Below are positions 27,447-37,215 of a stretch of 64,000 nucleotides of DNA, piece by piece. Source of the DNA: Massilia norwichensis (lineage in GTDB: Bacteria > Pseudomonadota > Gammaproteobacteria > Burkholderiales > Burkholderiaceae_D). The notes beneath the pieces are model-generated. The model worked only from the letters and a program-made list of their open reading frames with translations. It did not search any database and was not told the origin of the DNA. Position 1 is the stretch's first letter. Every line of letters starts with the position of its first letter. Location of the stretch: NCBI RefSeq assembly GCF_024753245.1, contig NZ_JANUGX010000023.1, positions 48,953 through 112,952 of the forward strand. The letters run 5' to 3'. A program made the position numbers and the translations under genes.

Positions 27447-27494
27447 GCGGCGACTATACACCGCCGGCTTGTGTCAAAAATTCACAAATACTCA

Positions 27495-27517
27495 CTGCGG
27501 CTTCACATTCGCCGCAG
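27495..27517 (-). terminator. Weak hairpin after the methyltransferase gene
   Basis: CTGCGGC and GCCGCAG form a 7-bp stem with a 9-base loop. On the minus strand an interrupted T-rich stretch follows, so it may be a weak terminator for the gene ending at 27534. Confidence 0.4.
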
Positions 27518-27533
27518 CGAGCATCGAAGGTAT

Positions 27534-28319
27534 TTACGGTTTTGCGAACTTGAGCGTCATGCGGTCGCTCTCGCCGATGGCCTGGTATTTTGCGCGGTCT
27601 TCGTCCTTGTTGGTCAGGGTCGGCGGCAGCGCCCACACGCCGTTCTTGTGGTCGGCCTTGTCCTTCGGGTTGGCGTTGATCTCGGCCTTCGCGGCCAGCT
27701 TGAAGCCGGCGCTTTCCGCCATCTTGATCACATAGGACTCATGCACATAGCCGCTGGAGGCCTCGGCGTCCTGCGGCATGGACTCGGGCAGGCGGTGTTC
27801 GGTCACGCCCAGCACGCCGCCAGGTTTCAGGCTGGTGTACAGCGCCTTGAACATGTCCTTCACCTTGTCGTCGCCCAGAGCGACGAAGTTGTGCACGTTG
27901 CGGAAGGTGAGCACCATGTCGACGCTGTTTGGCGGGGCGAAGTTGTAGACGGCCTTTGGCGGACTGAAGGCGCCTCGCACGACCTTGTCATACACCGCCG
28001 GGTTGGACTCCAGCAGCGTCTTGGCGATGGAGCCGGCGGCGATCAGCTTGCCGTTATCGCGCAGGTAGGGCGCCAGGATCTCGGTGTACCAGCCGCCGCC
28101 CGGCGACAGCTCGACCACGGTCATGGTCGGCTGGATGCCGAAGAAGCGCAGGGTTTCGTAGGGATGGCGCCAGCTATCGCGCGCCACGTTGGCGCTGCTG
28201 CGGTGGCTGCCCGCGATCGCCGCGCGCAGCTGGCTGTCGTCCGCTTGATTGTCGGCGGCCTGCGCGGTGCCGGCCAGGCCGCCCGCCAGCAGGGCAGCGG
28301 CCAGGATGAATCGTTTCAT
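27534..28319 (-). CDS. Signal-peptide-bearing class I methyltransferase-like protein (COG4798 type)
   Basis: This 261-residue protein starts with a clear signal peptide MKRFILAAALLAGGLAGTAQ followed by a class I methyltransferase fold: TVVELSPGGGWYTEILAPYL is the SAM-binding glycine loop and VDMVLTFRNVHNF is motif IV. Export is odd because SAM is not known to be available in the periplasm. The family is known as predicted methyltransferase COG4798; its substrate is not established. No catalytic residue is obviously lost. The start has GGAGAC 7 bases upstream. Its promoter region adjoins the sigma-54 control region of the divergent tldD operon. Confidence 0.83.
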   Translation of the reverse strand: MKRFILAAALLAGGLAGTAQAADNQADDSQLRAAIAGSHRSSANVARDSWRHPYETLRFFGIQPTMTVVELSPGGGWYTEILAPYLRDNGKLIAAGSIAKTLLESNPAVYDKVVRGAFSPPKAVYNFAPPNSVDMVLTFRNVHNFVALGDDKVKDMFKALYTSLKPGGVLGVTEHRLPESMPQDAEASSGYVHESYVIKMAESAGFKLAAKAEINANPKDKADHKNGVWALPPTLTNKDEDRAKYQAIGESDRMTLKFAKP

Positions 28320-28422
28320 TGTGTCGTCTCCAGGGTCGGTGGCAGCGGCGCCATGCCGTGCCGCCCGGCGATCATCAAGCAGGCACTGCTTGTCGTCAAG
28401 TTAATAAATATATGTATCCACG

Positions 28423-28475
28423 GTGTCCGCGCGGACACTGCCCGGACACCGAGCGGACACATCTTGGGCGGACAC
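28423..28475 (+). promoter_or_regulatory. Enhancer-like CGGACAC repeat array
   Basis: A perfect 16-base palindrome GTGTCCGCGCGGACAC (28423-28438) is followed by three more CGGACAC copies at 28443, 28454 and 28469. Starts are spaced 11, 11 and 15 bases, so the first three lie on one DNA face. The array ends 18 bases before the sigma-54 -24 element. The same hexamer is clustered upstream of the efflux operon (54249-54291), making it a likely binding site for the sigma-54 activator encoded there. Confidence 0.75.
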
Positions 28476-28492
28476 GCAAGGGCTTAGGCGCA

Positions 28493-28508
28493 TGGCATAA
28501 AGATTGCC
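28493..28508 (+). promoter_or_regulatory. Sigma-54 promoter of the tldD operon
   Basis: TGGCATAAAGATTGCC has GG at 28494-28495 and GC at 28506-28507, exactly the 12-base register of -24/-12 promoters (consensus TGGCACG-N4-TTGCA). Transcription would begin near 28519. Confidence 0.75.
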
Positions 28509-28619
28509 TATTCAAAATCTTTGCTTGCTGATATCGTTCAGCGGCTAGAGAAGAAGTGTAAGCGCAGTAAAACAAGAGCGGTCCGTCCGCCGGGCCCACT
28601 GTCCACCTCAGGAGACGTC

Positions 28620-30257
28620 ATGGAACGCCGTACCTTCCTCAACATCAGCAGCCTGGCTTTTGGCTCGATGCTGGTGCCTGTCTTCGGCCGCGCAATCGCT
28701 GCCGAAGAGCTGCTCAACCCGATGCCGATCGCGGCCAAGAAAATGCTGGCCGATACCGCGCTGGGCGCCGCCACCAAGGCCGGCGCCAGCTATTGCGACG
28801 TGCGCATCGGCCGCTACCTCAACCAGTACGTGATCACGCGCGACCTGAACGTCGAGAACGTGGTCAACACCGAGTCGGCCGGCATCGGCGTGCGCGTGGT
28901 CTGCAACGGCGCCTACGGCTTTGCCGCCACCAACGACATGACCCCGGACGGCGTCGCCGGCGCCGCGCGCCAGGCGGTGGCGATCGCCAAGGCCAATGCC
29001 AAGCTGCAGTCCGAACCGGTGCAGCTTGCACCAGTCAAGGGCGTGGGCGAGGTGTCGTGGGCCACGCCGGTGAAGAAGGACTGGCGCACCGTGCCGGTCA
29101 AGGAAAAGGCCGAGCTGCTGATCGCCGCCAACAAGGCCGGCCTGGAAGGCGGCGCAGCCTTCATGAATTCGATGCTGTTCCAGGTGAACCAGCAGAAGTA
29201 CTTCGCCTCGACCGACGGCTCCTACATCGACCAGGACATCCAGCGCCTGTGGGCGCCGGTCAGCGCCACCGCGGTCGACAAGGCCACCGGCAAGTTCCGT
29301 TCGCGCCAGGGCCTGTCGGCGCCGGTCGGCATGGGCTACGAATACCTGGACGGCCGCAAGGAAGACAAGATCAAGGCCGCCGGCGGTGTCGCCACGCTGT
29401 ACACCAACTCCTACGACATCGTCGAGGACGCGCGCGCCGCCGGCCGCGATGCCAAGCGCAAGCTGACCGCCAAGACCGTCGTGCCGGGCAAGTACGACCT
29501 GATGCTCTCGCCGGAGCATTTGTACCTGACGATCCACGAATCGGTCGGCCACCCGACGGAACTGGACCGCGTGCTGGGCTACGAGGCCAACTACGCCGGC
29601 ACCAGTTTCGCGACCCTGGATAAATGGCAGTCGAAGAACTTCAACTACGGATCGAAGCTGGTGAACATCGTGGCCGACAAGGTCACCCCGGGCTCGCTCG
29701 GCAACGTCGGCTACGACGACGAAGGCGTCAAGACCAAACGCTGGGACATCATCAAGGACGGCGTGCTGGTCAACTACCAGGCCACCCGCGACCAGGCCCA
29801 CATCATCGGCGAAAAAGAATCGCACGGCTGCTCGTACGCGGACAGCTGGAGCAACGTGCAGTTCCAGCGCATGCCGAACGTCTCGCTCCAGGCGGGCAAG
29901 AAAAAGATGACCCCGGACGAGATGGTCAAGGACATCAAGAAGGGCATCTACATCGTCGGCGACGGTTCGTTCTCGATCGACCAGCAGCGCTACAACTTCC
30001 AGTTCGGCGGCCAGCTGTTCTACGAGATCAACAACGGCAAGATCGGCCAGATGCTGGAAGACGTGGCCTACCAGTCGAACACCCAGGAATTCTGGAATGC
30101 CTGCACGGCGATCTGCGATGAGCGCGACTGGCGCATGGGCGGCTCCTTCTTCGACGGCAAGGGCCAGCCTCCGCAGATCTCCATCGTGTCGCACGGTTCG
30201 AGTACCGCGCGCTTCAACGGCATCAATGTCATCAACACCGCCCGCAAGATCGGCTAA
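28620..30257 (+). CDS. tldD: Tat-exported TldD-family metallopeptidase, copy 1
   Basis: This 545-residue TldD homologue has the zinc motif HESVGH (His306, Glu307, His311) and the downstream GCSYADSW segment of the family. Canonical TldD works with TldE as a cytoplasmic protease that trims unfolded peptides. Here the N-terminus MERRTFLNISSLAFGSMLVP carries twin arginines (residues 3-4) with TFL and a hydrophobic core ending AIAAEE, a typical Tat signal, so export of the folded enzyme is likely. ATG 28620 is preceded by AGGAGA; an upstream in-frame start at 28521 would hide the Tat signal. It is first in a ten-gene operon behind a sigma-54 promoter, followed after 18 bases by tldE. Copy 2 at 31699 has the same length and identical motifs. 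Confidence 0.92.
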   Translation: MERRTFLNISSLAFGSMLVPVFGRAIAAEELLNPMPIAAKKMLADTALGAATKAGASYCDVRIGRYLNQYVITRDLNVENVVNTESAGIGVRVVCNGAYGFAATNDMTPDGVAGAARQAVAIAKANAKLQSEPVQLAPVKGVGEVSWATPVKKDWRTVPVKEKAELLIAANKAGLEGGAAFMNSMLFQVNQQKYFASTDGSYIDQDIQRLWAPVSATAVDKATGKFRSRQGLSAPVGMGYEYLDGRKEDKIKAAGGVATLYTNSYDIVEDARAAGRDAKRKLTAKTVVPGKYDLMLSPEHLYLTIHESVGHPTELDRVLGYEANYAGTSFATLDKWQSKNFNYGSKLVNIVADKVTPGSLGNVGYDDEGVKTKRWDIIKDGVLVNYQATRDQAHIIGEKESHGCSYADSWSNVQFQRMPNVSLQAGKKKMTPDEMVKDIKKGIYIVGDGSFSIDQQRYNFQFGGQLFYEINNGKIGQMLEDVAYQSNTQEFWNACTAICDERDWRMGGSFFDGKGQPPQISIVSHGSSTARFNGINVINTARKIG

Positions 30258-30275
30258 GGCAGGAGCACAACGACC

Positions 30276-31613
30276 ATGACCATCCTGACCCAGGAACAAA
30301 CCAAACGTATCTGCGACCGCGTGCTGTCGCTGTCCAAGGCCGACGAATGCAGCGTCAACGTGAACGGCAGCCGCCAGGGCAATATCCGCTTCGCGCGCAA
30401 TGCCGTCTCCACCGCCGGCCTGGCTGAAGACACCAGCATCGCCGTGCAGGTCGCCTTCGGCAAACGCCAGGGCATCGCCACCATCAACGAGTACGACGAC
30501 AAGTCGCTGGAAAAGGCCGTGCGCCGCGCCGAGGACCTGGCCAAGCTGGCGCCGGAAAATCCGGAGTTCATGCCGGCCGTCGCCAAGCAGCCTTACCGTG
30601 CCTCCGAGACCTTCAGCAAGAAGACCGCCGCCATCGATCCGGAATTCCGCGCCCAGGCCGCCGCTTACGCGATCGAAGCCTGCCGCAAGAACAAGCTGGT
30701 GGCTGCCGGCTTCTTCACCGACAACACCTCGTTCAGCAGCGTCGCCAATTCCAACGGCGTGTTCGGCCACCAGGACCAGACCGGCCTCGATTTCACCTGC
30801 ACCGTGCGCACCGAAGACGGGCGCGGCTCCGGCTGGGTCAAGCGCTCGGCCACCGACGCCGCGCGCTTCGACCCGCGCGAAGCGGCCGACGTGGCGATCG
30901 AGAAGGCACTGCGCTCGGTCGATGCGAAAGCGCTGGAACCGGGCCGCTACACCGTGATCCTGGAGCCGGCCGCGACCTCCGAACTGCTCGGCTTCATGCT
31001 GTCCGGCTTCGACGCGCGCCAGACCGACGAAGGCCGCAGCTTCCTGTCGAAGAAGGGCGGCGCTTCGCGCCTGGGCGACAAGCTGTTCGACAGCCAGGTC
31101 AACATCTGGGCCGACCCCTGGAATCCGGACGTGCCGGTGCTGCCATGGGACAGCCAGAACCTGATCGCGCGCGAGCGCATGGACATCATCAAGGACGGCA
31201 AGGTCAACGCCCTGAACTACTCGCAGTTCTGGGCCAAGAAGAAGGGCGTTCGCCCGACCGCGACCCCGGGCAACATCATCATGGCCGGCACCGACAAATC
31301 GACCGCCGACCTGATCGCCAGCACCAAGAAAGGCATCCTGGTCACCCGCACCTGGTACATCCGCATGGTCGACCCGCAATCGGTGCTGCTGACCGGCCTG
31401 ACCCGCGACGGCACCTTCTATATCGAGAACGGCAAGATCAAGTACCCGATCAAGAACTTCCGCTTCAACGAGAGCCCGGTGACCATGCTGAACAACATCG
31501 AGGAAATCGGCAGGCCGGTGATCATTGGTGGGGATGAGGTGCCGTTCCAGATGTCGATTCCGCCGATGAAGGTCAGGGATTTCAACTTCACGTCCTTGTC
31601 CGACGCTGTGTGA
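30276..31613 (+). CDS. tldE: TldE/PmbA-family partner, copy 1
   Basis: This 445-residue protein has the TldE/PmbA fold: an N-terminal domain (LSKADECSVNVNGSRQGNIR and FARNAVSTAGL) and a C-terminal domain with TRTWYIRMVDPQSVLLTGLT and RDGTFYIENGKIKYPIKNF. Like other TldE proteins it lacks the HExxxH zinc site and would form a heterodimer with TldD, shaping the active-site tunnel. It has no signal peptide although its partner has a Tat signal, so it may be co-exported bound to TldD. It ends in RDFNFTSLSDAV, the same 12 residues as copy 2. AGGAG lies 11 bases before the ATG. Confidence 0.9.
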   Translation: MTILTQEQTKRICDRVLSLSKADECSVNVNGSRQGNIRFARNAVSTAGLAEDTSIAVQVAFGKRQGIATINEYDDKSLEKAVRRAEDLAKLAPENPEFMPAVAKQPYRASETFSKKTAAIDPEFRAQAAAYAIEACRKNKLVAAGFFTDNTSFSSVANSNGVFGHQDQTGLDFTCTVRTEDGRGSGWVKRSATDAARFDPREAADVAIEKALRSVDAKALEPGRYTVILEPAATSELLGFMLSGFDARQTDEGRSFLSKKGGASRLGDKLFDSQVNIWADPWNPDVPVLPWDSQNLIARERMDIIKDGKVNALNYSQFWAKKKGVRPTATPGNIIMAGTDKSTADLIASTKKGILVTRTWYIRMVDPQSVLLTGLTRDGTFYIENGKIKYPIKNFRFNESPVTMLNNIEEIGRPVIIGGDEVPFQMSIPPMKVRDFNFTSLSDAV

Positions 31614-31621
31614 TGCAAACC

Positions 31622-31683
31622 GTGGGCACGGGGTGCCCACCCTACGAACCGTGGCAAACGTAGGGTGGACTCCCTGAGTCCAC
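31622..31683. repeat. Paired REP-like hairpins, family B, inside the tldD operon
   Basis: Two stems with 8-bp arms and 3-base loops, GTGGGCACgggGTGCCCAC (31622-31640) and GTGGACTCcctGAGTCCAC (31665-31683), are joined by inverted CCTACG/CGTAGG. The pair sits between tldE copy 1 and tldD copy 2. It has no T-run, so it may modulate RNA stability rather than end transcription. Confidence 0.7.
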
Positions 31684-31698
31684 GCTCATGGAGATTCA

Positions 31699-33336
31699 AT
31701 GGAACGCCGTACTTTCCTCACTCTCGCCGCCGGCACCGCCGGCGCCATGCTGGTCCCGGTCTTCGGCAACGCCATCGCCGCCGAAGAGCTGCAATCGACC
31801 ATGCCGCTCAGCCTCAAGAAGGCGCTGGCCGATGCCGCCCTGAACGCGGCGACCAAGGCCGGCGCCAGCTATTGCGACGTGCGCATCGGGCGCTACCTGA
31901 ACCAGTTCATCAACACGCGCGACCTTACGGTGCAGAGCGTGACGAACACCGAGTCCAGTGGCGTTGGCGTGCGCGTGATCGCCGATGGCGCCTACGGCTT
32001 TGCCGCCACCAATGCGATGAACCCGGACGCGGTCGCCAATGCCGCGCGCCAGGCGGTGGCGATCGCGCGCGCCAACGCCAAACTGCAGACGGAACCGGTG
32101 CGCCTGGCGCCGACCAAGGGTGTGGGAGAAGTGGCCTGGGCCACGCCGATCAAGAAGGATTGGCGTAGCGTCCCGGTCAAGGACAAGGCCGAGATGCTGA
32201 TCGCCGCCAACAAGGCCGGCCTGGATGCCGGCGCCAGCTTCATGACGGCCAATTTGTTCCAGGTGAACCAGCAGAAGTACTTCGCCTCGATCGACGGCTC
32301 CTGGATCGACCAGGACATCCACCGCCTGTGGGCGCCGCTGACCGCCACCGCGGTCGACAAGGCGACCGGCAAGTTCCGCTCGCGTGCCGGCCTGGCGCCG
32401 CCGGTCGGCATGGGTTACGAATACTTCGATGCGCGCCCGGAGCACAAGCTGCGCGCCGCGGGCGGCGTCACCACGCTCTACAACGGCGGCTACGACATCG
32501 TCGAAGAGGCGCGCAATGCCGGCCGCCAGGCGCGCGAGAAGCTGAGCGCGAAGAGCGTCGAGCCGGGCAAGTACGACCTGGTGATCGCGCCGGAAAACCT
32601 GTTCCTGACGATCCACGAGTCCGTTGGACACCCGACGGAACTGGACCGCGTGCTGGGCTACGAGGCCAACTACGCCGGCACCAGCTTCTGCACGCTGGAC
32701 AAGTGGGAGACCAGGAAATTCCAGTTCGGCTCGAACAAGGTGAACTTCTTCGCCGACAAAAGCACGCCCGGTTCGCTGGGCGCGGTCGGCTACGACGACG
32801 AAGGCGTCCAGCCGAAGCGCTGGGACATCATCAAGGACGGCATCCTGGTCAATTACCAGGCCACGCGCGACCAGGCCCACATCATCGGCGAGAAGGAATC
32901 GCACGGCTGCTCGTATGCGGACAGCTGGAGCCGCGTGCAGTTCCAGCGCATGCCGAACGTCTCGCTGGCCGCCGGCTCGAAGCGATTGACGCCCGATCAG
33001 ATGGTGGAGGACGTCAAGAAGGGCATCTACATCCTGGGCCGCGGCTCCTACTCGATCGACCAGCAGCGCTACAACTTCCAGTTCGGCGGCCAGCTCTATT
33101 TCGAGATCAAGGACGGCAAGATCGGCCCCATGCTCGAAGACGTCGCCTACCAGTCGAACACCCAGGAATTCTGGAACGCCTGCAGCGCCATCTGCGACGA
33201 GCGCGACTGGCGCATGAGCGGTTCCTTCTTCGACGGCAAGGGCCAGCCCAGCCAGGTCAGCGCGGTCTCGCATGGTGCGGCGACCACGCGCTTCAACGGC
33301 GTCAAAGTGATCAATACCGGCCGCAAGATCGGCTAA
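31699..33336 (+). CDS. tldD: Tat-exported TldD-family metallopeptidase, copy 2
   Basis: This 545-residue paralogue of the gene at 28620 starts MERRTFLTLAAGTAGAMLVP, again a Tat signal with Arg3-Arg4, and keeps HESVGH at the same residues (306-311). The two copies are plainly similar along their full length, with most differences in the signal peptide and in surface stretches such as 255-285. GGAGA lies 5 bases before the ATG. The gene follows the family-B hairpin pair by 15 bases and precedes tldE copy 2 by 10 bases. The tandem arrangement points to duplication of a tldD-tldE pair; retention of every key residue suggests both are functional and may differ in substrate. Confidence 0.92.
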   Translation: MERRTFLTLAAGTAGAMLVPVFGNAIAAEELQSTMPLSLKKALADAALNAATKAGASYCDVRIGRYLNQFINTRDLTVQSVTNTESSGVGVRVIADGAYGFAATNAMNPDAVANAARQAVAIARANAKLQTEPVRLAPTKGVGEVAWATPIKKDWRSVPVKDKAEMLIAANKAGLDAGASFMTANLFQVNQQKYFASIDGSWIDQDIHRLWAPLTATAVDKATGKFRSRAGLAPPVGMGYEYFDARPEHKLRAAGGVTTLYNGGYDIVEEARNAGRQAREKLSAKSVEPGKYDLVIAPENLFLTIHESVGHPTELDRVLGYEANYAGTSFCTLDKWETRKFQFGSNKVNFFADKSTPGSLGAVGYDDEGVQPKRWDIIKDGILVNYQATRDQAHIIGEKESHGCSYADSWSRVQFQRMPNVSLAAGSKRLTPDQMVEDVKKGIYILGRGSYSIDQQRYNFQFGGQLYFEIKDGKIGPMLEDVAYQSNTQEFWNACSAICDERDWRMSGSFFDGKGQPSQVSAVSHGAATTRFNGVKVINTGRKIG

Positions 33337-33346
33337 CGAGGACTTC

Positions 33347-34684
33347 ATGAAACAGTTGAACCAGGAAGAAGCGAAACGGATCAGCGACCGCGTCCTGTCC
33401 TTCTCGAAGGCGGACGAGTGCAGCGTCGCCATCAACGGCAGCCGCAGCGGCAATATCCGCTTTGCGCGCAACAGCGTCTCCACGGCCGGCCTGAACGAAG
33501 ACCGGCGCCTGACCGTGACCGTCGCTTTCGGCCGCCGCCAGGGCACGGCGAGCGTCAACGAATTCGACGACAAGTCGCTCGAGCAGGCGGTGCGCCGCGC
33601 CGAGGCCACCGCCCGTCTGGCGCCCGAAAACCCCGAATACGTGACGCTGCCGGGCAAGCAGGAATTCAAGCCGACCGGCGAATACTTCGCCTCCACCGCC
33701 GCGATCGATCCGGACTTCCGTGCCGACGTCGCGGCGCACGCGATCCTGGCCGGTCGTCGAAACAAGCTGGTCACCGCCGGCTTCTTCCTTGATACCACCG
33801 GCTTCGAAACGATCGCCAATTCGAAAGGCCTGTTCGGCCACCGCGAATTCACCGGCCTCGATTTCACCTGCACCGCGCGCACCGAAGACGGCCGCGGGTC
33901 GGGCTGGGTGACCCGCTCGGCCGTTGACGCGAAACGCTTCGATGCACGCGAAGCGTCCGAGGTGGCGATGGAAAAAGCGCTACGCTCGGTCGATGCGAAG
34001 GCGCTGGAGCCGGGCCGCTACACGGTGATCCTGGAGCCGGCCGCGACCTCGGAACTGCTGGGCCGCATGTTCGGCGGCTTCGGCGCGCGCCAGGCCGACG
34101 AGGGCCGCAGCTTCCTGGCGAAGAAGGGCGGCGGCAACCGCCTGGGCGAAAAGCTGTTCGACGAGCAGATCAACGTCTGGTCCGATCCCTGGGACAAGGA
34201 CGTGCCGGTCAGCCCCTGGGACAGCGGCTCGATGCTGGCGCGCCAGCGCCGCGACCTGATCAAGGACGGCAAGGTCGCCAACCTCGAATACTCGCGCTTC
34301 TGGGCGCAAAAGAACGGCGTGGCGCCGACCGCGCGCGCCGGCAACATGATCATGGCCGGCGGATCCAAGTCGCTCGAAGAGCTGATCGCCGGTACCAAGA
34401 AGGGCGTGGTCGTGACCCGCACCTGGTACATCCGCATGGTCGACCCGCAGTCGGTGCTGCTGACCGGCCTGACGCGCGATGGCACCTTCTATGTCGAGAA
34501 CGGCAAGATCAAGTACCCGATCAAGAATTTCCGTTTCAACGAAAGCCCGATCACGATGCTCAACAACGTCGAGGAGCTCGGCAAGCCGGTCGTGATCGGA
34601 CCGGACGAGGTGGCCTACCAGATGGTGATTCCGCCGATGCGCATCCGCGACTTCAACTTCACTTCGCTGTCGGACGCCGTCTAA
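33347..34684 (+). CDS. tldE: TldE/PmbA-family partner, copy 2
   Basis: This 445-residue protein is the same length as tldE copy 1 and shares long stretches with it, including VVVTRTWYIRMVDPQSVLLT and the terminal RDFNFTSLSDAV. It lacks a zinc motif and a signal peptide. GAGGA lies 5 bases before the ATG. It should partner TldD copy 2, but mixed pairing with copy 1 is possible. The next gene starts 22 bases after its stop. Confidence 0.9.
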   Translation: MKQLNQEEAKRISDRVLSFSKADECSVAINGSRSGNIRFARNSVSTAGLNEDRRLTVTVAFGRRQGTASVNEFDDKSLEQAVRRAEATARLAPENPEYVTLPGKQEFKPTGEYFASTAAIDPDFRADVAAHAILAGRRNKLVTAGFFLDTTGFETIANSKGLFGHREFTGLDFTCTARTEDGRGSGWVTRSAVDAKRFDAREASEVAMEKALRSVDAKALEPGRYTVILEPAATSELLGRMFGGFGARQADEGRSFLAKKGGGNRLGEKLFDEQINVWSDPWDKDVPVSPWDSGSMLARQRRDLIKDGKVANLEYSRFWAQKNGVAPTARAGNMIMAGGSKSLEELIAGTKKGVVVTRTWYIRMVDPQSVLLTGLTRDGTFYVENGKIKYPIKNFRFNESPITMLNNVEELGKPVVIGPDEVAYQMVIPPMRIRDFNFTSLSDAV

Positions 34685-34706
34685 ACAGAAACTGAGCAGG
34701 AACCGA

Positions 34707-35324
34707 GTGGTCTACGACTTCTACTTCACGCGCCTGATGTACGAATCGGGCGACTGGGATGTGGACATCCGCATGCCCAGCAATGTCCTGAATTCGCTGG
34801 TCGAGTACACGACCCTGCGCGTGGACCCGGCCGAGCGCGTGATCGCCCTGTCCGACCCGAAGATGCTGCAGGCGCCGTTCTGCTACCTGGCCGGGCACAA
34901 GCTGGTGCAGTTCACGCCGGCCGAGCGCAAGAACTTCGAGCGCTACGTGAAGGGCGGCGGTTTCGTGTTCGTGGACGACTGCAACCACGATATCGACGGC
35001 CTGTTCGCCAAATCCTTCGAGGCCGAACTGGCCAAGATGTTCGGCCCGAAGGCCCTGGTCAAGATCCCGAATACGCACCGCCTGTATTCGAGCTTCTTCA
35101 AGTTCGACGGTCCGCCGAACACCACGGTGGAGCTGAACGGCTGGGGCGACGACCTGGTGCACGAGTACCTGCGCGCCATCGAGGTGAACGGCCGTATCGG
35201 CGTGCTGTACTCGAACAAGGACTACGGCTGCGAGTGGGACTACGACTTCCGCAACAAGCGCTGGCTGGCGGTCGACAACACCCGCTTTGCGGTCAACATC
35301 ATTCAATATGCGTTAGGAGCGTAG
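34707..35324 (+). CDS. DUF4159-domain protein
   Basis: This 205-residue protein matches DUF4159, a glutamine-amidotransferase-like fold found next to MoxR ATPases and DUF58 proteins. Recognisable parts are YDFYFTRLMYESGDWDVD at the start, FVFVDDCNHDIDG and a final FAVNIIQYALGA. In many relatives the domain follows a signal peptide; here the protein starts directly, so it seems cytoplasmic. The GTG start has AGGA 6 bases upstream. It links the tldD/tldE half of the operon to the MoxR half. Molecular function is not established. Confidence 0.83.
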   Translation: MVYDFYFTRLMYESGDWDVDIRMPSNVLNSLVEYTTLRVDPAERVIALSDPKMLQAPFCYLAGHKLVQFTPAERKNFERYVKGGGFVFVDDCNHDIDGLFAKSFEAELAKMFGPKALVKIPNTHRLYSSFFKFDGPPNTTVELNGWGDDLVHEYLRAIEVNGRIGVLYSNKDYGCEWDYDFRNKRWLAVDNTRFAVNIIQYALGA

Positions 35325-35328
35325 CACC

Positions 35329-36321
<993 letters not shown>

Positions 36322-37215
36322 GTGAGCGTATTGGCAAGCGCCGCGCTGGCGGCGCATACGGGCAAACTCGACCTCGCCATCCGCCACGTGCTGGCGGGGC
36401 TCGGCCACGGCATCCACGCCGGGCGCGAGCGCGGCGCCGGCGTCGAATTCTCCGAATACCGGGCCTATGCGCCCGGCGACGAATGGCGCCGCGTCGACTG
36501 GAAGCTGATGGCGCGCGCCGACCGTTACTATGTGCGCGAAGCCGAGCGCGACAGCCACGTCGCGGTCTGGCTGGTGCTGGACGCCACCGCGTCGATGCTG
36601 GAGCCGAGCCGCAGCGTCGAGGGCCTCGATAAACTGGGCATGGCACGCCTGCTGCTGGGCTGTGCCGGCGCGATCGCCCAGCGCCAGGGCGATGCCTTCG
36701 GCTTGCTGGTCTGCCAGGGCGAACGCGCCCACTTCACCCCGGCCGCGCGTGGTCCGCGCCAGCTGCAGCGCGTGCTGGCCCAGTTGGAGCGCGTCGACGC
36801 TGCCGGCACGCTGCCGGCGCCCGAGGTGCTGCGCGCGAGCCTGCATTTCGCGCGCGCGCCCAGCGTGGTCTGCGTGGCCAGCGATTTTCTCGACTGGCCG
36901 TCGCCGCTGTCGGAAGCGATGCTGCGCCTGCGCGGCATGCGCCACGACGTGCGTGCGCTGTGCCTGCAGACCGAGGCCGAGATCGCGGCCGACTTCGACG
37001 CGTCGATCGCCTGGCGCGACCCGGAAGGGGACAAGCGGCTGTTCCGCTTCGGCCGCGACGTGCGTGCCGGCTATGCGCGCCAGCGCGAAGAACATTTCGA
37101 GATGGTGGCCCGGCAGTGCCGCGCGCATGACATTCCTTATGTGGCGGCGCCGATCGAACGCGCGCCGGCCGACACGCTGCGGGCCTGGCTCCGCAAGCCA
37201 GGAAGGCGCCCATGA
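36322..37215 (+). CDS. DUF58-family protein (von Willebrand-like), MoxR partner
   Basis: This 297-residue protein has the DUF58 signature EFSEYRAYAPGDEWRRVDWK (about residues 49-68) followed by a von Willebrand-like core with LVLDATASMLEP. In canonical metal-ion adhesion sites this reads DxSxS; here it is D-A-T-A-S, so metal binding may be altered. GTG 36322 directly follows the MoxR stop, without a gap, which indicates coupling. DUF58 proteins are the regular partners of MoxR ATPases. No membrane segment is visible. Confidence 0.9.
   Translation: MSVLASAALAAHTGKLDLAIRHVLAGLGHGIHAGRERGAGVEFSEYRAYAPGDEWRRVDWKLMARADRYYVREAERDSHVAVWLVLDATASMLEPSRSVEGLDKLGMARLLLGCAGAIAQRQGDAFGLLVCQGERAHFTPAARGPRQLQRVLAQLERVDAAGTLPAPEVLRASLHFARAPSVVCVASDFLDWPSPLSEAMLRLRGMRHDVRALCLQTEAEIAADFDASIAWRDPEGDKRLFRFGRDVRAGYARQREEHFEMVARQCRAHDIPYVAAPIERAPADTLRAWLRKPGRRP

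Larger units (their letters stand above)
28320..28619 (+). other. Control region of the tldD operon (no gene)
   Basis: This 300-base gap between divergent genes holds, left to right, the methyltransferase upstream region, an AT-rich patch (28400-28420), the CGGACAC array, the sigma-54 promoter and a leader of about 100 bases with a strong AGGAGA ribosome binding site before ATG 28620. I see no small gene in it. Confidence 0.7.

Noticed and set aside
28521..28619. Upstream in-frame start for the first TldD
   Set aside because: It would begin at the predicted sigma-54 start point, has no ribosome binding site and would add 33 residues ahead of the Tat signal; the second copy starts exactly at MERRTF.
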